Shown: positions 44,689 to 55,961, numbered from the stretch's first letter. The stretch is DNA of 64,000 nucleotides from Hermatobates lingyangjiaoensis (GCA_026182355.1 JAPFBL010000553.1:1-64000); one strand, 5' to 3'. Notes: generated by a model from the sequence alone, not told the origin. Made by a program: numbers and translations.

Positions 44689-45012
44689 TCAACTTAACAC
44701 TCCTGAATAAATAGTGTTCAAATTGGTAATGTCACTTCTATGATTAACTGAACTTAGATCTTTTTTAATATATAGCATTTCGAGGGTCTTTCTTCTTTGC
44801 TCATCTTGTTCTTTATCTACTATAATTGCTTCTTCAAAATCGAACATGTGACCTTCGTTTAAGGCATGGAATGCTAAAGCAGTGGCGTTACTTTTATTAG
44901 TTCTTATTGAATAAGAATGTTGATAAAGTCTTTCTTTTAAAAAACGACTTGTTTCTCCGTAATAACGCTTGTCGCAGTCTTTACATTTGATCGCATAAAT
45001 GAGGTTACGCAT
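44689..45012 (-). CDS. PLE GIY-YIG endonuclease fragment (left copy)
   Basis: The 107-residue product is the C-terminal endonuclease module of a Penelope-like retroelement, which nicks DNA to prime reverse transcription. Visible landmarks: the GIY-type strand (L4-I5-Y6), a C10-x2-C13 pair, the YIG-type strand (Y17-Y18-G19) followed by E-T-S-R23, R28 and H32, an H49-x5-H55 pair that with the cysteines makes the CCHH arrangement of many PLE endonucleases, and a conserved helix with E78 (TLEMLYIKK). The ATG lies in the 8-base spacer of the palindrome, so it is not the natural start. The reverse transcriptase that should precede it is absent, so the copy is truncated and non-autonomous. The frame itself has no stop or frameshift. 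Confidence 0.85.
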   Translation of the reverse strand: MRNLIYAIKCKDCDKRYYGETSRFLKERLYQHSYSIRTNKSNATALAFHALNEGHMFDFEEAIIVDKEQDEQRRKTLEMLYIKKDLSSVNHRSDITNLNTIYSGVLS

Positions 45013-45016
45013 AAAA

Positions 45017-45336
45017 GTAACCTCATTTATGCGATCAAATGTAAAGACTGCGACAAGCGTTATTACGGAGAAACAAGTCGTTTTTTAAAAGAAAGACTTT
45101 ATCAACATTCTTATTCAATAAGAACTAATAAAAGTAACGCCACTGCTTTAGCATTCCATGCCTTAAACGAAGGTCACATGTTCGATTTTGAAGAAGCAAT
45201 TATAGTAGATAAAGAACAAGATGAGCAAAGAAGAAAGACCCTCGAAATGCTATATATTAAAAAAGATCTAAGTTCAGTTAATCATAGAAGTGACATTACC
45301 AATTTGAACACTATTTATTCAGGAGTGTTAAGTTGA
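45017..45336 (+). CDS. PLE GIY-YIG endonuclease fragment (right copy)
   Basis: Mirror image of the left copy with the same residues from N3 to the stop. No ATG is placed at the junction (codons read AAA AGT before AAC CTC), and the frame upstream runs into the antisense of the left arm. It would be translated only as part of a longer transcript. No disabling mutation is seen within the domain. Confidence 0.83.
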
Positions 45337-45772
45337 TTTTAGTGAAATTTAATTTCCTTAGTTCCTTTTTGTGTTCTTTGAGTGAACAGTGTTTCGGTTT
45401 ACATGTAATTGTAATCAGTTAGTCTGGTCCAAGTTTTTGACCAGTTAAGATGTTAGTTCACTAACTATCTATTGTTACTTCATTTTATATAATGTAAATT
45501 TCATCATTTTTCTAATTCAAAAATTCTGACTTCTGTAAGTTCATAAAAATGTTTATTGCTTTTCTATTACTTCTACTTGTATATATATTTTTGTTTTTTC
45601 ACAACTGTAATATTCCATTTTGATGTTAGTTATATGTTGATGTTTATATATGATTTCTTGTCATCCTTTGTTTGTAGGCCTATGAAAAAGGTTTTAAATA
45701 AAACCGAAACGTCGGCATTGAGAGTTTGATTTTGATCCTGGAAAATTGACCGAATCCCGATTACATTATACA

Positions 45773-45777
<5 letters not shown>

Positions 45778-45808
<31 letters not shown>

Positions 45809-45940
45809 TTGATAAAAGTATCGACCGTGGAATAGAAACAAAACTATAGTTTATCGGGACTCGGTCAGTTCTTCAGGTTCAAATTAAACTCTCATTGCCT
45901 TTTTCGGTTTTTATTTAAAACTTTTATATATATATATAAA
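45778..45940 (-). mobile_element. (TA)n and diverged PLE 3' end
   Basis: (TA)n at 45,776-45,804, then 45,815-45,930 is a minus-sense family A end: ggactcggtcagttcttcag, caaattaaactctcattgcc, tttttcggtttttatttaaa. The cgaaacgtcgg part is damaged. It shares the outer sequence cgaccgtggaatagaa with the left terminus at 44,234. Confidence 0.65.
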
Positions 45941-45941
45941 T

Positions 45942-46030
45942 GAACAAACGAGAATATGAAATGGGGAAAAAAAGACTAAGAACTTTCAACCGTAACAAGT
46001 GGTCTTCGTCAGAGTTACGGTTAGAGTTAT
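45942..46030 (-). mobile_element. Family B single arm
   Basis: Minus-sense arm with gaaatggggaaaaaaagact, aagaactttcaaccgtaaca and gtggtcttcgtcagagtta. Outer flank reduced; no second arm. Confidence 0.65.
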
Positions 46031-46034
46031 ACTC

Positions 46035-48035
46035 TAAACGTCAGTGATCTTCACTGAGTTGTTTTGATTAATGAGCTGTTTAATTAGTAATCATTCCAGT
46101 TAATATTCTCCGTTCACAATAATAGGGAAGGTTTTATTCATTTTTTCAAGATTATAACGCAATTTATAGAAAAATTGTTATTTATAATGATGTAAATAAA
46201 AGTCGTATAGAGTATCAGGTAATTTTTTAAATTTTAAAGATTTTTGCCTATTTTCTATTGATGCTAAGTAATTCACACCTGGGTCTTGCTGTTTGAAGAC
46301 CTCTGTATCCAAATAGCAGATGTCTCGAGTTTGTCTTCCATCCCAGTCCACCCTCGCTACAAATTTCAGTAGCGTCCCGTTTGTTTAGGACTAGACACGT
46401 ACAAATATGGCGGCGCCACACTCAACTCAGCAAACACAGCCAACTAAATTAAATTTCAACAAATCCCCCATCCACCCACCCACCCTCTTTCTGGCGAAAA
46501 TATCATATTTCGTTTATTCGTCGACCCCCCCTCATTGCAGACAACCAGCTTCTGTCTCCTCCATATCTAAACTACTACAAATGCGAACAAACAAACCTTT
46601 TTCCCTTGAGTCTGTTGAGGGGGGGGGGGGGGACTCGTTAGTCTTTAGTTATCTTAGACTCACTAAATCACACCACAACACTTCTGTTAATTATACTCTC
46701 CTTTAATTAAATGAGTTACACAATCAACGCCTCAAAGGTTTCAAATATTTATCAACTAGCAGACGTAATCATTGTTACGTCATTGAAGACGTAATTATTC
46801 TTTAAAAAAAAAATTAAAGATGATACATGATATTTCAAAATATCAGTTGAAAAATTATAGACTAGAAATAAATATATTTATTACTGTTATGTGCCTCTGT
46901 ATATACTACATTTGCCGTCTGCTCTTTAGGTGCGTGGAAAAACAGAGAATTGGATTCTCTGACAAATCAATAAACCGACAAACAAATATTTTTCTAAGGA
47001 TGGATTCGGTTTCTGTAATGTATGAAACGTAAAGATAACTTAAAATGAGTCAGTTTTATGCAATATACAGACAACACCTTTCTTTTATTTATATAGATGT
47101 CCATAAGGTAGACTTTTTCTTCAATTGTAATCAAACGTCCTATTTAAAAATAATACTGTAGAATGAAATAAGTGCACAACTTATTTGTAAATATTACATC
47201 TTACGAGACACCCTGTGTCCCTTTCTTTACTATTTGTAATGATTATGGTTCGTGATTCTTATAATTTTTGACAAGTCTTCCCATGTAAATGTAAGTTTAC
47301 AGTAACTATTTACGGGGTAAAACAGATTTATGTAATATGGTATATAATTCATTTTCATCAGCAATTTAAATTAAATAACATATATTTTTATTGACTTGCT
47401 TTATCATCTAAATCTACAAAGATTTATAAGTTTAGACACACTCCCCCCCCCCCCGTACCACAACTTAGAAAAAAAGATAAAAGGTGCATGTAAAGCCATA
47501 GAAGTAAGTAAACATCACCTTTTTATATAAGTCCATCTTACTTTGTGAATGTCAACTAATAGCAACTATTTACGACATAATATGGAATTATATAATGATA
47601 TAAAACTTGTTTTCTTAATCTATGATGAAAAAGTTTGTTTGTTGTTTGTTTCTATTCGAATGCACACTTGTGAGGTGTTCGCTATTGGTGCTGATTAAAT
47701 AAATAATAAAAGGTCCATTTGAATGAATCTCTGAAGATACAGAAATATGAATAAATAATGAATTACGTAAAGATTACAAATCATAGTGTTTGAGAAACTC
47801 TTAAAAGTATAGTTATTTTGCTACAGAATAGATGACGACTGCAAAGAAACAATCAGGAGACTTGATTTAAAGGCCGAAAACTGTGTTCAAAGGAATACAG
47901 TGGAACAATCTAACAAAATGCACATCTTATTTGTAAATATTACATCCTACCAGATATCTTGTGTCCGTCTTTTGCTATTTGTAATGATTATAGTTCGTAA
48001 TTGTTATAATGAAACCTACCTAGGTATTCACTAGG
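46035..48035. other. Unique sequence with poly-G and poly-C runs
   Basis: Positions 46,300-46,660 are GC-richer and hold a G-run at 46,619-46,633 and an open plus-strand frame (46,407-46,706) rich in Ser, Thr and Pro without recognised family. A C-run lies at 47,443-47,454. Two diverged copies of a segment (caacttatttgtaaatatta) occur at 47,177-47,265 and 47,923-48,005. No gene assigned. Confidence 0.4.
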
Positions 48036-48037
48036 AA

Positions 48038-48352
48038 AGGTTAGTTTAGGTTATGATGGCCATTCTACGAGAGACCACACGCAGAACTTTTATGATGCAA
48101 AACAATTACCATTCTATATTGAGAGTCTTCAATTTTGTGTAACTTATGTGTATTTAGAATAGGGATCTTTAACGGATAACTGACACCGTACAGGCTCGGG
48201 ACCGACGGCTTAGCACACTTCCGATGGACGACGTACTAGGAATTTTTTTCAACTCCTCCGGGAATAAATCGAGTTCTAGAGTGAGTATTGAACCCCTGAT
48301 CTATCTGTCCAGAGACAAGCTCATGAGCCACTGGCACCTTATGCATTTCACT
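48038..48352 (-). mobile_element. tRNA-derived SINE
   Basis: In minus orientation: head ggtgccagtggctcatgagc and ggggttcaatactcac, body with cgagcctgtacggtgtcag and ttaaagatccctattctaaa, then a degenerate tail (ctaaactaacctttcc). Full-length but diverged. Confidence 0.75.
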
Positions 48353-48391
48353 ACAAGACCTTCAATAAATATATTCAAAGAATGATTATTC

Positions 48392-48509
48392 TCACTGCAG
48401 ATTACCAAGGAGGAAAGGCTTTCGGAATTTTATGCCAATATGATGAACATGTCTTCAACAAAGGACGTCTTCTACAACGACCATTTATTTCTGCTGTTTT
48501 ATTGAATTC
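48392..48509 (+). CDS. Possible terminal exon, unassigned
   Basis: An acceptor-like attctcactgcag is followed (from 48,401) by a frame with ITKEERLSEFYANMMNMSST and KDVFYNDHLF before a stop. AATAAA occurs at 48,613. The peptide looks protein-like but is short, with no recognised family, and another frame over the same bases is open too. Low confidence. Confidence 0.2.
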
Positions 48510-48816
48510 ATTGTCATTCATTCATTCATCAGATATACTTCATTCATCCCAAAAAATGAAGAAATTTTTTTAATTACAAAAATTGAATGTAATAGAAGAC
48601 CCCTACTATGGTGAATAAATCAATGCAAAGAATAATAAGTTGAAAGTATACTTGACACATTTCCTGAGTGTAGACCAATCCAGATTTTTAATGTTTACCA
48701 ATGACTCCTTAAATGGTTATATTTAATTTTTTTTTTCAAATAACCATTTTTAAACATATTTCAGCATGTATACGGAGGAAATCTCTCAGTGTCGTATCCC
48801 GCTTGCCGTTAATAAT

Positions 48817-49367
48817 CTGTTAATCTTCAAAATTCAAGAAAGTCCTCAAAATATTTATTTCTATGTAATTACAATCAATGACCTTAAAAACTCATTGTGG
48901 TAAAAAATTTCATATTTTTTTGTCAGCTTCATTCTATTCTATTTACTATTTTTACACCCCCAAAATGCCACCCCCTCCCTTTGCTAAGCCATTGAAATCT
49001 TTTTGTAAGCTCTTTGAAAGCAACTGCGATTTTTTTAAATGATAAAAAGGAATGGTTAGCTAATTGATAAAGGTTTATAGTGAAATGTTTGATCTTCTGT
49101 TAACCTTCGAAATTCTACAAAGTTCTCAAAATATTTATTTACATGTAATTACAATCAATGACCTTAAAAACTCATTTTAGTACAAAATTTCAGATTTCTT
49201 GTCAGCTTCATTATTTCTATTTTCTATTTTTATTACCTCAAAATTCCCCTCTCCCCTTTCTAAGCCACTGAAATCTCTTTTTAAGCTCTTTGAAAGAAAT
49301 TACTAGTTTTTTAAATGATAAATGGAAAGGTTAGCTAATTGATAAATATTTATAGTGACATGTTTGA
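48817..49367. repeat. Old ~280-bp tandem duplication
   Basis: Units 48,817-49,096 and 49,097-49,367 align throughout (both with tacaatcaatgaccttaaaa, gtcagcttcatt, aagctctttgaaag and ggttagctaattgataaa) but with many substitutions and small indels, so much older than the duplications at 1.6-13.9 kb. Confidence 0.8.
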
Positions 49368-49570
49368 AAAGAAGAAGTGACAGGAGTAAAGCGACAGCTG
49401 ACAAGGGGAGTGTCAGCTCCCGATTAGGAGCGGAAGGGAATAATAGTGGATGGGGAGCAGGTGGGAGCAGCCCTGTCAAGCCAGCGTTCTGCAAAAAAAA
49501 AGCGTGGTGTATGCGGGCCACCGGAGATGCCTGCCCGCACTCCGCAATCAACACTTAAGGCCCATCAAGC
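49368..49570. other. GC-rich unique island
   Basis: Composition jumps to near 55 percent GC for about 180 bases. Overlapping open frames on both strands follow the composition; no family recognised. Candidate regulatory element or exon fragment. Confidence 0.3.
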
Positions 49571-49574
49571 TTCT

Positions 49575-50450
49575 GTTTAAGAAAACATTCTCGCCCTGTC
49601 TTGTGTCAATTAAAATATCACAGACATGCTTAACTTGTAGCAATAAACATTGTGTTTGGAAAAGGAATGTTACCCGCTTATTATACAGATGAAGTACAAA
49701 CATTAATCAAAAATATTGTCATAACACCAGAAACTATAATTATAAACACAGTGTGTTGAATACGTTAAACTAAATACCCTCTACTCGTTCTCAAGTAAAA
49801 ACTTTATTCCTTGATCTAGTCAAAAGGTAAAGAATAAAACATTCATGGTTTTGGACACTATTGATGGTGCCAAAATGTCCATGACACGTCCATTAAACAT
49901 GGCTCAGAAACACTACTAGGGAAGCCAACACCATGTACGGTAGTAGTTAATAACTTGTATTTAGTGATTTTTAACAACGTAAAATTAAAAAGATGAATTA
50001 TATACATTGGGAGAAAGGTTATTATTAACATTCACACTTTAATCTTCTTATTTAACTGTAAAAATGATTTTCTGTTAGTTTCTACTTAAAAAACTACGAA
50101 ATTAGTTAAAAATTACGAATAGTAATTTTGTCATGAACAAAATCTTCAGTTACTTCTACAAAATCATGAACTTAACCTTATTTTTTTCAACAAAAAAAAA
50201 AGATTTTCTTTTTTTTTCAAAAAAGAAAAAAGATTTTTAAGATTTTTTGATTTGTTAATTTCTACTTTTCATTGGATAGCAAATGTATGGTGAACAAAAT
50301 CAGTATTCACTTCTTACAAAATTGTAAACATTAGTTGAGCTTGGTAATACATTTACTTATGGTCAAGTTGAGTGTAAACTGATTCAGATTTTTAATCTTT
50401 ACTAATAGTTTATCTTAATGGCTTTTACGCGTACTTCTACGTACACTACT
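49575..50450. other. AT-rich sequence
   Basis: Nothing recognised. Long A and T runs at 50,190-50,245. Confidence 0.45.
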
Positions 50451-50451
50451 A

Positions 50452-50870
50452 GGCAGGGATTCGTATTGGCCAATGGTATAGCCATATCAGCAGTAAACGT
50501 CATAAGATGCACTCAAAGGGTTCATACGGATTCATACCCAGTATTTTATACTGATTCATACTCAGTATTTCATACTCATCGGATACATGAATTCATACTG
50601 AATCATACTCAGTATTTCATACTGATTTCTTACTGATCGGATACAGGATTTCATACTGAATATTTTATACTGATTTATACTCAGTATTTTGTGAGTATTT
50701 TATATTTTGTCAGTATTTTATACTGATTCATACTCAGTATTTCATACCGATTCATACTCAGTATTTTATACTGATTCATACACAGTATTTCATACTGATT
50801 TCATACTGATCAGATACAGGTTTTCATACTGAGACCCGAATTTGGCCAATAGATAAGTAAATATTACTGA
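50452..50870. repeat. Short-unit minisatellite (gattcatactcagtattt)
   Basis: About a dozen irregular copies of gattcatactcagtatttta-like units from 50,525 to 50,835, with larger repeats ending in gatcggataca. Bordered by attggccaat (50,465) and ttggccaat (50,852). Confidence 0.8.
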
Positions 50871-50924
50871 GACATCGGGCCTTCCAGTCATTGTTTAGGG
50901 CATTATTTAGTCTTATCTAATATT

Positions 50925-51200
50925 TTAGTTTGAAAATACATCATAATGTAGCCATGAAATTTATTCATAAATACATAAGATAATATAGTAGCCAGTTAAA
51001 TTGACGTTAAGTTATCAGTTTGAAAATATATCGCAATGTAGCTATGAAATTAATTTATAAATAGATAAGATAATAGAGTAGCCAGTTAAATTGACCTTAT
51101 GTTCTCAGTTTGAAAATGTATCACAATGTAGACATGAAATTTATTCCTAAAAAGATAAGATAATAGAGTAGGCAGTTAATTGACCTTAAGTTGTCAATTT
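50925..51200. repeat. 90-bp tandem repeat, three units
   Basis: Units begin at 50,929, 51,019 and 51,109 (tttgaaaata/tg), each with caatgtag, catgaaatt, agataagataata and gtagccagttaaattgac motifs. Confidence 0.88.
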
Positions 51201-51204
51201 AATT

Positions 51205-52045
51205 AGAATGGCGTGGATAGGTTACGTATTGGTTTTGAATGAGTTTGTTAGTATTGTTTGTGGATATTAAGCTATATGTCTGAACGTTATGAACAGATGC
51301 AGTTTGAGTGAAAGAAAACCACTTTCTAAATAGGCATCGTGTTCCACATCTCATCTACACAAAACCGCATTGTTCTTAATCGCTTTCAGCCGCACGCATT
51401 TAACTCCCAGCCGCCGACTATTTCAATCGAACACGTTCACAATTGTAATTCCACAAGCAACAAGCGATCCCAGTATATTATAGTTATTATTAATAATAAG
51501 CCAAAAAGGCAACTTGAATAGGTTCTACATCATTCTTAAAGGCCGTATATATTAAATTACCTTAAGTGCTGAGCTATTAACATTGTGGCTAGAAGCTTTT
51601 TGAGAGCAGATAACAGTAATAGCACACCTGCTTCTTGCTTCTCTTCAATTAGTTTTAACAACTATCAAGTAAGCGATAAACAGCCTGACTAACATGGTGA
51701 AACTTTCAAACAGTTAACGACAGCTTTCAAAAGCATCCATTCTACTTATATAAGGGTGATTTTCTCTTTTTAAAGCTAAATCGTGCATGCTTCTGAAACA
51801 TCAGTCAGCTCATGTCCCATTCAAAAGAAAGCCTCTAATAATAACTAATCTACTGCTTTCCTATATGGGTTTTCAATCGAGTACATGATGCTTCCCTTCC
51901 CGTTCCTTTATTGCAGCTTCGATTAATTTTCAATCACCTGTACGCTTCTTTATATCTAATCATCATTAAGTATTTATAACTATTATATTATATTGACTTA
52001 AGCTCGAGTTTGCAGGAACTATATAGTTTCACAATAGGTTGATAG
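51205..52045. other. Unique sequence, moderate GC
   Basis: Positions 51,330-51,960 are unique and less AT-rich, with no gene recognised. Confidence 0.4.
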
Positions 52046-52051
52046 AAGCTT

Positions 52052-52872
52052 CTTATAAGAGAGTAAACAACCCGTTAGTTTATCTTGTGCCATCAATGAG
52101 CCTTTTGGCTGTTACGTTGTTCTAGTATTTTAAGGGGTTTACTGTTAGTACCCCTATTTTTTTCCACCCTCTACAAATATACGGCTTATAAGAGAGTAAA
52201 CAACCCGTTAGTTTATGTTGTGCCATCAATGAGCCTTTTGGCTCTTACGTTGTGCCAGTATTTTAAGGGGTTTACTGTTAGTACCCCTCTTTTTTTCCAC
52301 CCCCTACAAATATACAGCTTATAAGAGAGTAAACAACCTGTTAGTTTATCTTGTGCCATCAATGAGTCTTTTGGCTGTTACGTTGTGCCAGTATTTTAAG
52401 GGGTTTACTGTTAGTACCCCTCTTTTTTTCCACCCTCTACAAATATACAGCTTATAAGAGAGTAAACAACCCGTTAGTTTATGTTGTGCCATCAATGAGC
52501 CTTTTGGCTGTTACGTTGTGCCAGTATTTTAAGGGGTTTACTGTTAGTACCCCTTTTTTTTTCCACCCTCTACAAATATACAGCTTATAAGAGAGTAAAC
52601 AACATGTTAGTTTATCTTGTGCCATCAATGAGCCTTTTGGCTGTTACGTTGTGCCAGTATTTTAAGGGGTTTACTGTTAGTACCCCTCTTTTTTTCTCCA
52701 CCCTCTACAAATATACAGCTTATAAGAGAGTAAACAACCTGTTAGTTTATCTTGTCCTTTTGGACAAGTTTATCTTGTCCATCAATGAGCCTTTTGGCTC
52801 TTACGTTGTGCCAGTATTTTAAGGGGTTTACAGTTAGTACCCCTCTTTTTTTCCACCATCTACAAATATACA
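52052..52872. repeat. 133-bp minisatellite, six units
   Basis: Units start at 52,052, 52,185, 52,318, 52,451, 52,583 and 52,719 (cttataagagagtaaacaac). The last carries a 20-base internal duplication (around 52,752-52,775). Each contains an ataagg-free body with agtattttaaggggtttact and gttagtacccc. The open frames across it are by-products. Confidence 0.92.
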
Positions 52873-52877
52873 GCTTA

Positions 52878-52965
52878 CAGCATGCATGGGGAAGGCAACC
52901 TTTGGCCCACGGGGCAAATCCAGCCCTCGAAGGGTTTTCAAGAGACCCGCGGAGACCTTTGATAA
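52878..52965 (+). mobile_element. hAT-like terminal fragment
   Basis: The sequence ggcaacctttggcccacggg, then caaatccagccctcg and agacccgcggag, is of the type seen at the ends of hAT-superfamily elements. It abuts the 133-bp array exactly where the last unit breaks off. No second end found. Confidence 0.4.
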
Positions 52966-52969
52966 ATAT

Positions 52970-53260
52970 CAATTTTATTCTTATTTTTTCTTTCACTACC
53001 CTTTTCAAACTTTATTTATATTCATAAAGTTAAAAATAATATAAATAAAAAAATTATTTTATTATAAATACAATATGATAAAATATTTGTGATTATGGAG
53101 TACATGTTTACACTTACATGACATATTATGTTTATCTTGATTAATTGACAATAAATCATTTGCATATATTTACATGAACACTGGTTATATGAGCAAAAGA
53201 TCCTTATTTCATTTACAAAACATCATAAATCAGCTTTTTAAGTGTTAATCTACTGGGTTA
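52970..53260. other. AT-rich sequence
   Basis: Nothing recognised. Confidence 0.45.
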
Positions 53261-53261
53261 G

Positions 53262-53582
53262 GTTAGTTAGTTTAGGTTTCAGTAGCAGATTCACTATAGA
53301 AAACACATAGGCCGAAAATTGGCCCTTTGTGATACTAAACAATGAAAATTCTCTAATACATTAGAGGTCCTAAATGTTTTCCACCTCAAATGTATCTTAG
53401 GGGCCTTTAACGAGTACCTGATATCTTAAAGGCTTCGGATTCACAACTAAACGTTCTCCCCTTGGAACGATGTGTTCATATTTATCACCTCTTACGTGAA
53501 TAAATCGAGGGACAGAGTGGATATTGAAACCTGGTTCTACCAGCTCAAAGGTGCATTGTTTCCACTGGGCGACCCTTCTATC
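53262..53582 (-). mobile_element. tRNA-derived SINE
   Basis: Minus orientation; tail ctaacctaaccca at the left, body with tatcacaaagggccaa, gtgaataaatatgaac-like and cacgtaagaggtg segments, head with ggtttcaatatccac (B box) and ggtcgcccagtgg. Diverged, near full length. Confidence 0.72.
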
Positions 53583-53584
53583 AA

Positions 53585-54660
53585 TTGGATTAGTTACGTA
53601 ATAACACCTTTAATCATATAACACTACCATTCATTCCTCATTATAAATAAATTCATTTTTCTTTGTAATATTTGTAAGAACTCATTTTTGTTGATGTCAT
53701 ATTAATTGTTATTGCCTTTATATTGTGTGATATTTTCTTAAATCGTTATTCCTGAGGGTATATAGATTTGTATTATAGCTTAGCCTTAAAAATGGTTAAC
53801 AAATTTTGAGGTTTACAACAGGCGAAATAGTGACTCATTAATAATTCGGCATCCATTTAAACAAACCATGGTCACGCCACTCTATGTAAGGAAAATGCTT
53901 TTTGACATGGTGCTGATTTATTTTAACTTTGTTGCCTCTTTCTTAAATCAGTATATTAAAAAGAGCTACTGGTAGTAATATCAAAGTTATCTTAAAAAAA
54001 CAAAAAAAAAACAATCTTCTAATAACAGAAATCGTTGATAAGGTTTTGAATATAAAGACTCTTCTGATGTCCACAAAATAACTATTTCCATAAGTGCAGA
54101 GATATCGAAGTACACGTATAGAAAGGGGCTTAGATAACATAAAATTTATGATTTCTGTTATCAATATTGTGTCCCTTATCAATTCAGAGGGCCAAACCAA
54201 TTCATTTCACTTTAGCTGTTCGATAAGCACACTAACTGACAATAAATTAACACTATAGAAACCTCTGATTTTTTCCTATTGTAAATGATTTTATTCTTTA
54301 CTTTGATACCGTAGAATAGCAACAACAGGCTCTCAGCCCCGGGCGGCATTTTAAAGGAGGCAAAAAAAAGAAAGTAGAAAAAAATTAAAATCATAAAAAT
54401 CTATCAAGACATCCGAAATTTTTTGCTAAAATGAGTTTTTATATTTTTGTTTTATGTGTGTAATACTGTTTTAAACGGATTTTCAACTGTAATACTAGAA
54501 AATTAAAAAAGTATCTTAAATTTTTTAAACGTTTTTTTTAAAGTTGTTGAAGGTTTATTATATTTGCTATATTTTATACTATATTACATTATATTTGTTT
54601 GCGTAGCCAGTTAATTTAATTTAACAATTTTTTAATAATTTCATTTGAACTTTTTTGTTT
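53585..54660. other. AT-rich sequence
   Basis: No gene recognised. Minus-strand open frames at 53,943-54,394 are hydrophobic by composition only. Confidence 0.45.
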
Positions 54661-54662
54661 TT

Positions 54663-54930
54663 TGTGGAGTAAAAAGCTAATGAAATAGTCTCCACATATA
54701 TAAATTTAATAGTGTATAAACAACGCGTTTCAAACACGTAGTGTTCTTCTTCAGGCATTAACTAAGAGTATGTGTCTGTGGTACGACTGAGAGTCAGTCA
54801 GAATACTATGTGTTTGAAACGCGTTGTTTATACTATTAATTTTTTATATGTGGAGACTGTTTCATTACTTTTTACCCTACAATGAGTAAATACCACATAA
54901 TAACTGATTGCACTACCTAAGAATTTTTTT
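54663..54930. mobile_element. Family C fold-back element
   Basis: Left arm 54,667-54,765 (minus sense) with core CTGAAGA, A, GAACAC, loop, GTGTTT, GAAAC. Right arm 54,806-54,885 (plus sense) keeps only the distal half of the core. The terminal sequence aaataccacataataactga to 54,920 marks the family C end. The centre has short complementary pieces (gagagtcagtcag). Confidence 0.72.
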
Positions 54931-54934
54931 TTAT

Positions 54935-55960
54935 TTTTGAAAAATCTTTGGTTTCCTTTGATGATGACTATTTATGTATAAGTGTACTGTAATAAAATAG
55001 AAGTCTGGGACTAATAACAACAGTTTAAAATTAGTTCCATGACTATTATTGTATGAAAATAAATATTCGGAAGACATTCTGGATGTTTGAAGGTTTTTGG
55101 ATTACCAAAAGCCACCCCATTTCCCCCCTCCCTCCATTTTGTTTTTGGGTATTTGCCCCCCCCCCGCCACAGTGAGGGGGGCAAATCTTACGACCACTCC
55201 GGACGGAAAAATCCTTTCTAGGCCAGTGCTGTAATGCTATTACCTGATTGATTAACTTATCATAAACATGTTATTATCATGCTAAAATTTAAATATTGAC
55301 TAAAAATAAACACTTAATATCTATAATATGCAAATCAAAACAGTAAATATGAATAAGCGCTGAATATGACGACCTATTTGGCGCGATTTATTAGACATTT
55401 AAACAAGATAAAGAACTTGATTCGTTGAGAAGAGTGTATTTAGTGTGAACAGCTCTGCGGGGGCCAGCAGATGCACCTATGCGCCAGGGGGAGGACATGA
55501 TTTGTGGTACTGGCTCACACCCCTCGCCTGCAACTATATTTCACCGACCACGTCTCCCCTAATATTAAGATATACATCACCGCTCTCCTTCTCTTTTGTC
55601 TACAAACAAAGGGAGTAACAACTTTTGTTTATCTCCTTCCCCCTGGCCCCTCCTCGCCACCCCCCCCCCCCACCGCCCATTTTAAATAAATATTCATGGC
55701 TGGCATGAACTGAATTAACGATGATGTTGTTACTTGACTTATAACTTGTAACTGTCTCATTTGAAACAATTTTTTGTCCACTATTACAGATGGTTAACAG
55801 TGAATGTTATGTGATTTAGCCCACGCGCAACACCCCGGGTAATGTTTTTAAACGATGTATAACAAGGCTAAATCATGTTCATTTAAGAATTCGTATAATT
55901 ATGTGTCACACTGCGCAACAAAGCCCAGGAAAAGGGAAATATGCTACTATACTATACTAT
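54935..55960. other. Unique sequence with GC-rich islands
   Basis: GC-rich patches at 55,110-55,215 and 55,440-55,680 with C-runs at 55,157-55,165 and 55,659-55,670. Within 55,455-55,498 two motifs (gccagcagatgc, gcgccagggggagg) resemble CTCF-type sites by eye. No exon recognised. Confidence 0.3.
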
Positions 55961-55961
55961 A

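Larger units (their letters stand above)
44231..45777. mobile_element. Penelope-like element, head-to-head 3' ends (palindrome)
   Basis: Two copies of a PLE 3' region in opposite orientation: left arm 44,249-45,008 (minus) and right arm 45,017-45,776 (plus), joined by 8 bases (gcataaaa). I found no mismatch or indel on reading the arms against each other. Each contains the GIY-YIG endonuclease part, about 330 bases of 3' sequence, the family A hairpin (GGTTTT/AAAACC then GAAACG) and a terminus ending near accgaatcccgattacatta. The left copy continues about 18 bases further (to 44,231); the right copy passes directly into (TA)n. The reverse transcriptase domain is missing from both. Inverted, 5'-truncated pairs are a known outcome of PLE insertion. 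Confidence 0.88.

Noticed and set aside
46407..46706. 99-codon open frame as a gene
   Set aside because: Ser/Thr/Pro-rich by local composition, includes a poly-Gly stretch from a G-run, and has no recognisable domain or splice context.
49303..49692. Overlapping frames on both strands at the GC island
   Set aside because: Three mutually overlapping frames cannot all be coding, and none shows a known motif; kept only as a composition feature.
53943..54394. Minus-strand hydrophobic frames as membrane proteins
   Set aside because: Hydrophobicity follows from AT-rich codons (Phe, Ile, Leu); no start context or family.
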